From positions 1 through 9,481 of the forward strand of contig JBLINN010000164.1 of the NCBI GenBank assembly GCA_047639325.1: DNA of 9,481 nt. The letters are read 5' to 3'. Below, piece after piece: positions 1-6,049 of the stretch. A program made the translations under genes and the position numbers. The DNA comes from NVQY01 sp047639325 (GTDB taxonomy: Bacteria; Pseudomonadota; Alphaproteobacteria; Rhodobacterales; Rhodobacteraceae). The notes beneath the pieces are model-generated. The model ran no database searches, was not told the origin of the DNA, and was given only the letters and a program-made list of their open reading frames with translations. Within the stretch, counting starts at the first letter, position 1. Every line of letters begins with the position of its first letter.

Positions 1-24
1 TCACCCAACTCCTCCCATAGAGTC

Positions 25-933
25 ATGGCAACGAAATCGAAAATGGCAACGGAGGACATCGCTGTGGCACAAACAGGCAGGTATCACGGTGGACTGGTAT
101 TTTTTGGCGCGCAAGACAGTGCGCTGGACCGGTTCAGTCGGATTGTAACAGCAACACTTGAAGATTACGGCCACCCTGTCGAAAGGCAGAGCATTGTGAA
201 CCCGCAACAAGCGCGGATCCTTTCCAGCCATTATCTGGTCAAACTGACCCTTGGGGCGGAACCGATGAACCTAGCCGAAGTCGACTGCCCCGGCAAGTTA
301 CTGCAACGCCTGGAAATTGCACTGTGCCCGGTGGCGGGTGGCGCGGATGACCGCGACATTTCCGAACTGATGCTGGTGGTGATGCTGTACCGGATGGTCG
401 ATATCTTCGCCACGCGCGAAATCGAATGGCTTGACCCCGAAATGGTGCTGAGCGTCGAACAGTTCCTGGGTGCCTTTACCAATGTGTCGCCCCGCCGGGT
501 GCGCGGACGTCAGGAAATCCTGGAAACCGGCAATACGCCGTTTGCACCGATAGATGAAACCGAACATGGCCTGTCGATGCAATTCGACAACATCTGCGGA
601 CAAGCACCCCATGAAGGGGAAATCGGCCTGGTTGACCTTAGCGAAGAAGAAACCCTGGCCTTTGCCTATCGTCTCTCTGCCAGCCGCGGCTTTATCGACG
701 CGAGCTCTCCCGAGGAAGAGGCCCAGAACGACATCCGCCGTCTGGCGGCTTGGGGCATGACCGGCATGGTCGGCTTTCTTTGCGCCCCGGTGGCCCTGTC
801 GATGGCGGCGGTCAATTTGGCCAAAGGCGAAGATTTCCGCCTGAACACCCACGTGCTGTCGCTGACCGGGTTGCTGGTGATGCTGCAAAGCTCTGGCGCT
901 TTGGCCGGTGCGATGTCTTACCTGCCGCTTTGA
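25..933 (+). CDS. Conserved-looking hypothetical protein with two C-terminal hydrophobic segments
   Basis: I do not recognise this 302-residue protein and assign no function. The N-terminal part (about residues 20-240) is soluble-looking, mixed in charge, and acidic around 175-235. The C-terminus has two hydrophobic stretches, about 244-266 and 277-299, separated by a short polar turn (KGEDFRLN), so a tail-anchored or hairpin membrane protein is plausible. There is no signal peptide and no recognisable catalytic motif. Start choice is uncertain: the ATG at 25 has no good Shine-Dalgarno in the 24 bases visible upstream, and an in-frame ATG at 43 (residue 7) is an alternative. The reading frame is long, GC-rich and followed directly by a strong terminator, which supports a real gene. 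Its upstream context is cut off by the window edge, so operon membership cannot be judged. Confidence 0.8.
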   Translation: MATKSKMATEDIAVAQTGRYHGGLVFFGAQDSALDRFSRIVTATLEDYGHPVERQSIVNPQQARILSSHYLVKLTLGAEPMNLAEVDCPGKLLQRLEIALCPVAGGADDRDISELMLVVMLYRMVDIFATREIEWLDPEMVLSVEQFLGAFTNVSPRRVRGRQEILETGNTPFAPIDETEHGLSMQFDNICGQAPHEGEIGLVDLSEEETLAFAYRLSASRGFIDASSPEEEAQNDIRRLAAWGMTGMVGFLCAPVALSMAAVNLAKGEDFRLNTHVLSLTGLLVMLQSSGALAGAMSYLPL

Positions 934-973
934 CGCGCCTGCCGGTCTGACGGCAATACCATACCCTGCTGCC

Positions 974-999
974 CCCCGGCCCCACATGGCCGGGGTTTT
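974..999 (+). terminator. Intrinsic terminator after the 25-933 gene
   Basis: A perfect 8-bp GC stem (CCCCGGCC at 974-981, GGCCGGGG at 988-995) with a 6-nt loop is followed by TTTT. It sits 40 nt after the stop of the 25-933 gene and just before the convergent stop at 1003. The T tract is on the plus-strand side, so it serves the plus-strand gene. Confidence 0.85.
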
Positions 1000-1002
1000 G
1001 CG

Positions 1003-1734
1003 TTAAGCGCCCGTCACATCGGCGCGCGCCAGCACATAAGTGTGAATTGAAAACACCACAGCCCCGGTTTGCGGCAGGCGCAGGATGCATTGGCGTTCGC
1101 TGCGCAGGAAATCGCCCTCGCCGTCGTTTGGATGATCCCGGCGCGCGTGAATACTGCGCGGCTGATGCAGGCTCGGGTCTTGGTACCACAGCGCGTTGAA
1201 CCGCCACAAAGGCCGCCCCGGCTGGACCCCGTCAAACAACCGCTGCACCCGCGCCGCCATGCCCCCGTCATACTCGTCCACCGTCTGATGGATCCCGATC
1301 AGCGGATGCATGAACTTTTCCTCCAGCATCCAACTGGTCGAAAAACACAAAACCGCGCCGGTCAGAATATGCTCGTCGCCCGATTTCTGCAAAATGCACA
1401 GATCTTCCTGTACCAACCGCCCCAGCGTGCCCATCGGATCAGACCGGTTGATCGCCACCTCAACCCCGTCGCTGCGCGTCACCACATCGGTCGCGACCGG
1501 ACAGACCAACCCCAGCACCATATCCAACAGTTCTTCTGCCGCCAGCCGCGCGCTGTCATCCATCGCCAGAACCGCATCGCGCGACTGCTGCAACAACTGA
1601 TCCCGCAACGCCATCTGCCCGGCCAACGCTTCGTCCTCCACCAGCCAATCGTTCAGCACAAAGGGCTGAATCCCCGGCAGGGGGCGCGGGTCAAACGGGT
1701 CATAGGGCAGTGATTTTTGCAAAATATCGGCCAT
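1003..1734 (-). CDS. Heme-dependent oxidative N-demethylase alpha-subunit-like protein (DUF3445 family)
   Basis: This 243-residue protein fits the family formerly called DUF3445. Its characterised member is the alpha subunit of a heme-dependent oxidative N-demethylase with a PAS-like fold, which removes a methyl group from dimethylamine. Family-like blocks include LVQEDLCIL (108-115), the run FSTSW..EEKFMHPLIGIHQ (131-150) followed by TVDEY (151-155), and near the C-terminus RSERQ (211-215) and RLPQTGAVVFSIHTY (219-233). There is no signal peptide, so it should be cytoplasmic. The open frame extends upstream to 2022, but that part overlaps dddP in antisense and lacks family character, so I start at the ATG at 1734 (MADILQK). 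It lies divergent to dddP with 125 bp between starts. The reductase and other subunits that the characterised enzyme needs are not in the window. The actual substrate is unknown, and a heme-binding role without demethylation is possible. Confidence 0.88.
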   Translation of the reverse strand: MADILQKSLPYDPFDPRPLPGIQPFVLNDWLVEDEALAGQMALRDQLLQQSRDAVLAMDDSARLAAEELLDMVLGLVCPVATDVVTRSDGVEVAINRSDPMGTLGRLVQEDLCILQKSGDEHILTGAVLCFSTSWMLEEKFMHPLIGIHQTVDEYDGGMAARVQRLFDGVQPGRPLWRFNALWYQDPSLHQPRSIHARRDHPNDGEGDFLRSERQCILRLPQTGAVVFSIHTYVLARADVTGA

Positions 1735-1859
1735 GGGCGCGGCTTGGCACCACCGCCCTGTCCTGTTGGCACAAAAACGACCGCTGCCGTCGCAATCTGA
1801 GGCGCAGCGCCATTTGGCCGCGGCGCACCATGACCCCAGCAACCAGCCGGAGCAGCCAC
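1735..1859. promoter_or_regulatory. Divergent promoter region between the N-demethylase-like gene and dddP
   Basis: These 125 bp must hold the promoters or leaders of both divergent genes. Two exact TTGGCAC copies lie at 1744-1750 and 1766-1772, 22 bp apart (about two helical turns), which would suit a dimeric regulator. A short GC palindrome (GGCGC-A-GCGCC) is at 1801-1811. I could not identify convincing -35/-10 boxes, and the GG/GC spacing of a sigma-54 promoter does not fit either repeat copy. Confidence 0.4.
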
Positions 1860-3200
1860 ATGAACATCCCTTACCGCGAAACGCGCAAGATCGACCCGCA
1901 TCGCGGCGATACCCTAAGCGATGGTAGCCCCAACGACAGTGACCGCATCGAAATCGGCCCCACCCAACTGGCGTTTGGCGAATGGGCGCAGGCCGGGCTG
2001 ACCCCACCCAACCTTGCCGCAATGCGCGCGTACCGCTTGCAACGCCTGACGCAGCATATCGTTGATCGCGGCTATGGCGGCTTGCTGATGTTCGACCCCC
2101 TGAACATCCGCTATGCCACCGACAGCACCAATATGCAGCTATGGAACACCCACAACCCGTTCCGCGCCGTGCTGGTTTGCGCCGATGGATACATGGTGAT
2201 CTGGGACTATAAAAATGCGCCTTTTCTCAGTACATTCAACCCGTTAGTGCGCGAACAACGCGCGGGCGCGGATTTGTTCTATTTCGGGCGGGGCGACAAA
2301 ATCGGGCAACAGGCCGATGTGTTTTCCAACGAGATCCGCACCCTGCTGGCCGAACATGCCCCCGGCAATACGCGGCTGGCGGTCGACAAGATCATGCTGC
2401 ACGGCCTGCGCGCGCTAGAGGCACAAGGGTTCGACATTCTGGATGGCGAAGAAGTCACCGAAAAGGCCCGCTCGGTCAAAAGCGCCGATGAAATTCTGGC
2501 GATGCGCTGCGCGTCACATGCCTGCGAAACCGCCATGTTCGAGATGGAGCAGTTTGCCCGCCAAAATGTTCCCAAAGGCACCACGTCCGAGGATGACATC
2601 TGGGCCGTCCTGCACGCCGAAAACATCCGACGCGGCGGCGAATGGATCGAAACCCGGCTGCTATCTTCTGGCCAGCGCACCAACCCGTGGTTTCAGGAAT
2701 GCGGCCCGCGCATCGTGCAAAACAACGAGATCGTCGCCTTTGATACCGATCTGATCGGCAGCTACGGCATCTGCGTCGACATTTCTCGCACTTGGTGGGT
2801 TGGTGATGCAAAACCAACCAATTCAATGATCTACGCGATGCGCCACGCGCATGAACACATCATGACCAATATGGAAATGTTAAAACCCGGCGTCACCATC
2901 CCGGAACTGACCGACAAAGCGCATAAGCTGGACGACAAGTTTCAGGCGCAAAAATACGGCTGCGTCATGCACGGTGTTGGCCTGTGTGATGAATGGCCAT
3001 TGGTGCGCTACCCGGACAAAAATGTGCCCGGCGCCTTTGACTACCCGCTGGAACCCGGCATGGTGCTGTGCGTCGAGGCCTGTGTGGGCGAAGTTGGCGG
3101 TGATTTTTCGATCAAGCTGGAAGATCAGGTGCTGGTCACCGAAGACGGGTTCGAGAACCTGACCAAATACCCGTTTGATCCGGCCCTGATGGGGGAATAA
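1860..3200 (+). CDS. dddP: DMSP lyase DddP (M24 metallopeptidase-like)
   Basis: DddP cleaves dimethylsulfoniopropionate, an algal osmolyte, into dimethyl sulfide, acrylate and a proton in the cytoplasm. It has the creatinase/aminopeptidase P (M24) fold but is not a peptidase. The product is 446 residues: an N-terminal creatinase-like domain (about 1-200) and a C-terminal pita-bread metal domain (about 205-446). All six dimetal ligands known from the Ruegeria lacuscaerulensis enzyme fall at the same numbers: Asp295, Asp297, Asp307, His371, Glu406 and Glu421. The proposed catalytic base Asp377 and the active-site residues Trp95 and Tyr366 are present too. The frame stays open back to 1710, but the ATG at 1860 has GGAG seven bases upstream (1849-1852) and gives the family length. 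It looks monocistronic and is divergent from the N-demethylase-like gene. No acrylate-utilisation genes are nearby. Confidence 0.96.
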   Translation: MNIPYRETRKIDPHRGDTLSDGSPNDSDRIEIGPTQLAFGEWAQAGLTPPNLAAMRAYRLQRLTQHIVDRGYGGLLMFDPLNIRYATDSTNMQLWNTHNPFRAVLVCADGYMVIWDYKNAPFLSTFNPLVREQRAGADLFYFGRGDKIGQQADVFSNEIRTLLAEHAPGNTRLAVDKIMLHGLRALEAQGFDILDGEEVTEKARSVKSADEILAMRCASHACETAMFEMEQFARQNVPKGTTSEDDIWAVLHAENIRRGGEWIETRLLSSGQRTNPWFQECGPRIVQNNEIVAFDTDLIGSYGICVDISRTWWVGDAKPTNSMIYAMRHAHEHIMTNMEMLKPGVTIPELTDKAHKLDDKFQAQKYGCVMHGVGLCDEWPLVRYPDKNVPGAFDYPLEPGMVLCVEACVGEVGGDFSIKLEDQVLVTEDGFENLTKYPFDPALMGE

Positions 3201-3208
3201 CCCGCCGT

Positions 3209-3231
3209 AGGGTGTGCTTTCAGCGCACCTT
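3209..3231. repeat. GC-rich palindromic hairpin after dddP (REP-like)
   Basis: Arms GGTGTGC (3211-3217) and GCGCACC (3223-3229) enclose a 5-nt loop, with outer pairs extending to 3209 and 3231 and one G-T wobble inside. It begins 9 nt after the dddP stop. It lacks a T tract, so it is a weak terminator at best. Short hairpins of this kind recur between genes in roseobacters, so an extragenic repeat is likely; that recurrence is from memory, not shown here. Confidence 0.5.
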
Positions 3232-3417
3232 CCCAACCCTCAAATGAAAACACCTGCTACCATTTCGCAGGTCGGCTAGCAGCCTATTTGCAACCTTCCG
3301 TTCAAGCGCAGCATCGGGCTCGAACGGCGGAAAGCGGTCTTTCGGCGAAGGCGCGAGGCCATCGTGCGAAGTAGCTGGAAGCTGACATTCCATCGGCCCG
3401 ATTTTCAAGCTCTAGAC

Positions 3418-3442
3418 TGCACCGCCGCAAGGCGGCTGTGCA
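3418..3442. repeat. Hairpin with GCAA tetraloop upstream of the methyltransferase
   Basis: Stem CCGCC (3422-3426) and GGCGG (3431-3435) closes a GCAA tetraloop, a stable GNRA type. The flanking TGCA/TGCA pair extends the stem across a 3-nt bulge (CTG). It lies well upstream of the chosen methyltransferase start, with no T tract after it. Confidence 0.5.
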
Positions 3443-3565
3443 CCCCATTACAGACTCATGACAAAGTGGAATTTGAAACTCGGATATTTCCACGCAAATG
3501 AGCGTTCCCAATTTTTTGAAGAGAATGTTATATTCGTGGCACAGGAAATAATCAGAGGCTTCATC

Positions 3566-4378
3566 ATGGCAGAAAAGAACACATTTAACTTGTCTTCCAG
3601 TGCCGCAGATTCCTATGAGCGCCAGAAAGTTCCAGCCATCTTCGCTCCAATGGCAGAGGCGACCCTTGATGCCATCTCTTTACCGCTACGCGCTAGCATC
3701 CTCGACGTCGCTTGTGGCACAGGCGCAGTTGCGCGTGCCGTTGGTTCTAGGATAGACGAGCCAAGTAGGATAACCGGGGCCGACTTGAATCCGGCCATGA
3801 TAGAAGTCGCGCGGCAAAATACTCCGGACGGCAATCACGAATACGAGTTCGTTGTGGCATCCGCTGACTCGATGCCATTCGAAGATGCCAAGTTTGACTT
3901 GCTGTTCTGCCAGCATGGATTACAGTTTTTTCCTGACAAACCAGCCGCATTGACTGAAATGCGTCGTGTTATGCGCAAAGGTGGGAAATTGGTCCTGACC
4001 TGTTGGGCTGGAATTCCACCGATGTTCCAAGTTGTGCAGGACGTGCTTGGCCGCCACATTGGTGAGGCCGCTGCATCAAGTGCGGTCGCTCCATTTGTTT
4101 GGAATGACAGTGCTCATATCAGCGATTTGATCACCGAGGCAGGGTTTGACTGCAGCACGCCGTCCGCATTGGCCGTCGACCGAACTATGTCGGCTTCGCC
4201 TGAGGCCATGCGTGAAGAAATCCTTGCAACCCCAAACGAGCCTGCGCTTCGGGCCGCCGGTGATGAAGTTATCAACCGGATTGTCTCTGAGATTTCGGAA
4301 GGCGTGGCGCAGTACAAAGAGGGCCAAAAGCTATGCATGCCCCAAACAGCGCATCTCTTTCAGGCGAGGGCGGCATAG
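3566..4378 (+). CDS. Class I SAM-dependent methyltransferase
   Basis: A 270-residue enzyme that transfers a methyl group from S-adenosylmethionine to an unknown acceptor. The Rossmann-fold motifs are clear: motif I ILDVACGTG at 45-53 binds SAM; GADLNP at 71-76 supplies the acidic residue (Asp73) for the ribose; ADSMPFED at 100-107 is the adenine-contact block; DLLFCQHGLQFFPD (111-124) and the RRVMRKGGKLVL run (133-144) follow. The arrangement resembles the UbiE/COQ5-like group, but the C-terminal third, which sets specificity, is not recognised. The frame is open from an ATG at 3458, but the ATG at 3566 has AGAGG seven bases upstream and starts the conserved part. Base composition is visibly less GC-rich than its neighbours, and long non-coding stretches flank it on both sides, which suggests later acquisition. 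No functional link to dddP can be shown. Confidence 0.9.
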   Translation: MAEKNTFNLSSSAADSYERQKVPAIFAPMAEATLDAISLPLRASILDVACGTGAVARAVGSRIDEPSRITGADLNPAMIEVARQNTPDGNHEYEFVVASADSMPFEDAKFDLLFCQHGLQFFPDKPAALTEMRRVMRKGGKLVLTCWAGIPPMFQVVQDVLGRHIGEAAASSAVAPFVWNDSAHISDLITEAGFDCSTPSALAVDRTMSASPEAMREEILATPNEPALRAAGDEVINRIVSEISEGVAQYKEGQKLCMPQTAHLFQARAA

Positions 4379-4729
4379 GTGACCTCGGCGAATAGTGGGT
4401 AAGTTTCGGCCTCAAAATTGACTTTCTAAAGGTCCGAATAGTTCCGCATTGTATGAATTCAATCTGGCCCCAAATTTGCAGGTGCGGCGAATGGCAAGTT
4501 CGACGGGCCGCACCGCAGCATGGGTAGATAGGAGCCAATGGCAGGTGTGGGCCGTTCGCCGCAGGTGTGGCCGCGCGAACCAAAGCCCGCTTTGCCCGCA
4601 GCACAGCCGCGAAGCGAGCGATCGCTATGCCCGCTCCAGTCCCGTCACCTCACCGTGATCCCCTGACACAGCCCTTGGCAATCGCGCGCCGCACCCCCAC
4701 CCTATAGCGGCCCAACACGGAGACGCGCC
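4379..4729. other. Non-coding stretch with short repeats after the methyltransferase
   Basis: About 351 bp with no supportable gene. The first part (4380-4480) is AT-richer, like the methyltransferase. From about 4478 it becomes GC-rich and holds repeated GCAGGTG words and a 12-bp imperfect inverted repeat. The end carries the CGGAG ribosome binding site (4718-4722) of the next gene. No convincing terminator for the methyltransferase was found. Confidence 0.5.
4478..4570. repeat. Cluster of GCAGGTGYGG direct repeats and an inverted repeat
   Basis: GCAGGTGTGG occurs exactly at 4541-4550 and 4561-4570 (20-bp period), with the variant GCAGGTGCGG at 4478-4487. In addition GCGGCGAATGGC (4484-4495) is an inverted match, 11 of 12, to GCCGTTCGCCGC (4551-4562). 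Function unknown: a decayed mobile fragment, an extragenic repeat, or a long-range RNA hairpin are all possible. Confidence 0.45.
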
Positions 4730-5944
4730 ATGCCCACCGAACGCATCACTTTCCCCGGCCATGACGGCAATCAACTGGCCGCCCGGCTGGATATGCCGCA
4801 AGGCCCGCATCTTGCCACGGCGCTGTTTGCCCATTGTTTCACCTGCTCCAAAGACATCCCAGCCGCGCGCCGTATCGCCGCGCGGCTGGCCGGGATGGGC
4901 ATTGCCGTGTTGCGGTTTGACTTCACCGGGTTGGGCCATTCCGAAGGCGAGTTCGCCAATACCACCTTCACCTCCAACGCTGACGACCTGACGGCAGCGG
5001 CCGAGTATCTGGAAACCCGGGGCATGGCGCCATCGCTGCTGATCGGCCACTCGCTGGGCGGGGCGGCGGTGCTTAAGGCGCGGGCGTCGATTGCATCAGT
5101 ACGCGCGGTGGTCACGCTGGGCGCGCCGTTTGATCCCGAACATGTCGCCCACAATTTTGCCGACGAACTGGGCCGAATCCATCGCGACGGTGCCGCCGAG
5201 GTCAGCTTGGGCGGGCGTCCGTTCTGCATCTCCAAAAGCTTTATCGACGATATCTCGCAGCACAGCCTGAAACCCGCCATCGCCGACCTGCACGCCGCCT
5301 TGCTGATCCTGCACGCGCCCCGCGACGAGGTGGTCAGCATCGACAATGCTGCCCAGATATTCCTGGCCGCCAAACATCCCAAAAGCTTTGTCACGCTGGA
5401 CGATGCCGATCACCTGATCACCCGGCCCCGGGACGCCGAATATGCCGCCAATGTCATCGCTGCCTGGGTCGGGCGCTATGTCGACCTGACCCCGCCTGCC
5501 CCGCCCCCCGGAGCGCCCGAAGGCATCGTGCGCGTGACCGAGGCAGACCCAGATGGGTTTTTGCAGGATATTCAGTCTGGCCCCGACCATCACGCGCTGG
5601 CGGATGAACCGCTGGCCTATGGTGGCACCAACCGTGGCATGTCGCCCTATGGGTTTGTGTCGGCGGGTCTGGGGGCTTGCACGGCGATGACCATCCGTAT
5701 GTACGCGCGCCGCAAAGGCTGGCCGCTGGCCCATGTCAGCGTCGAAGTCAGCCACAACAAGGTGCACGCCCAGGATGCGGATACGGGCAGCACCAACAAG
5801 ATAGATCAGTTCACCCGGCTGGTCCGACTGGAGGGCGATCTGGACGCCGGTCAGCGCGCGCGGCTGATGCAGATCGCCGATAAATGCCCGGTGCATCGCA
5901 CGTTGGAACATGGGGCAAAGGTAGTCACCGAACTGGCGGCCTAA
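4730..5944 (+). CDS. Bifunctional alpha/beta hydrolase-OsmC family fusion protein
   Basis: A 404-residue cytoplasmic two-domain protein. Residues 1-250 form an alpha/beta hydrolase: the nucleophile elbow GHSLGG puts the Ser at 108, with probable Asp199 (HAPRDE) and His228 (DADHLI) completing the triad. A proline-rich linker (255-263) leads to an OsmC/Ohr-type domain (about 264-404) with two cysteines in the expected places, Cys317 (GLGACTA) and Cys386 (DKCPVHRTL). In OsmC proteins this pair reduces organic hydroperoxides. The natural substrate of the hydrolase half is not known; an ester or acyl compound processed together with peroxide chemistry is speculation. The start ATG at 4730 has CGGAG at 4718-4722 with 7-nt spacing. 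This fusion is a known architecture rather than a chance join: the linker is clean and both active sites are intact. It appears to be its own transcription unit, ended by the hairpin at 5963-5998. Confidence 0.94.
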   Translation: MPTERITFPGHDGNQLAARLDMPQGPHLATALFAHCFTCSKDIPAARRIAARLAGMGIAVLRFDFTGLGHSEGEFANTTFTSNADDLTAAAEYLETRGMAPSLLIGHSLGGAAVLKARASIASVRAVVTLGAPFDPEHVAHNFADELGRIHRDGAAEVSLGGRPFCISKSFIDDISQHSLKPAIADLHAALLILHAPRDEVVSIDNAAQIFLAAKHPKSFVTLDDADHLITRPRDAEYAANVIAAWVGRYVDLTPPAPPPGAPEGIVRVTEADPDGFLQDIQSGPDHHALADEPLAYGGTNRGMSPYGFVSAGLGACTAMTIRMYARRKGWPLAHVSVEVSHNKVHAQDADTGSTNKIDQFTRLVRLEGDLDAGQRARLMQIADKCPVHRTLEHGAKVVTELAA

Positions 5945-5962
5945 CGTCAGGTCCATAAACGG

Positions 5963-5998
5963 ATCGGGGCGGGCCTGACACTGTCACCCCGTCCCGAT
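5963..5998 (+). terminator. Probable terminator hairpin after the hydrolase-OsmC gene
   Basis: Arms ATCGGGGCGGG (5963-5973) and CCCGTCCCGAT (5988-5998) pair with one mismatch around a 14-nt loop, 18 nt after the stop. The downstream sequence AAGTATATATTC is AT-rich but lacks a true T run, so termination efficiency is uncertain. Confidence 0.6.
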
Positions 5999-6017
5999 AA
6001 GTATATATTCAGAAAAA

Positions 6018-6032
6018 CCCGCGCTTTGCGGG
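6018..6032 (-). terminator. Intrinsic terminator for bioY (minus strand)
   Basis: Stem CCCGC (6018-6022) and GCGGG (6028-6032) with a 5-nt loop. Read on the minus strand it is followed by TTTTT (complement of 6013-6017), the classic hairpin plus U-tract, 17 nt past the bioY stop. The stem is short but GC-only. Confidence 0.75.
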
Positions 6033-6049
6033 ATTTCAGCTGCGACGGG

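Larger units (their letters stand above)
3201..3565. other. Non-coding stretch between dddP and the methyltransferase
   Basis: About 365 bp without a supportable gene. It contains the hairpin right after dddP (3209-3231), a second hairpin (3418-3442), a 6-bp inverted repeat GTGGAA/TTCCAC (3466-3493), and AT-rich sequence from about 3465 that probably holds the methyltransferase promoter; TATATT at 3529-3534 is a candidate -10 box without a clear -35. The middle part (about 3290-3400) has coding-like GC runs but no sustained homologous frame, so it may be decayed sequence or an extragenic repeat. Confidence 0.55.

Noticed and set aside
1069..1713. Plus-strand 214-aa open frame
   Set aside because: Fully antisense to the N-demethylase-like gene; Arg/Gln/His/Pro-rich composition is typical of shadow frames in GC-rich DNA.
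1744..1784. Sigma-54 promoter suggested by TTGGCAC
   Set aside because: No GC dinucleotide occurs at the required -12 spacing from the GG of either copy.
1710..1859. Fifty-residue N-terminal extension of dddP
   Set aside because: It overlaps the divergent gene, has unlike composition, and the residue numbering matches characterised DddP only from the ATG at 1860.
1735..2022. N-terminal extension of the minus-strand N-demethylase-like frame up to 2022
   Set aside because: The extension is antisense to the start of dddP, is Arg/Cys/Gly/Trp-rich as expected of a shadow frame, and family similarity begins at MADILQK (1734).
4272..4658. Small frames on both strands in the gap after the methyltransferase
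   Set aside because: No ribosome binding site, Arg/Pro-rich composition, and overlap with repeats; not supportable as genes.
5096..5956. Minus-strand 286-aa open frame
   Set aside because: Antisense to the hydrolase-OsmC gene, with no recognisable motifs, while the plus strand carries intact active sites.
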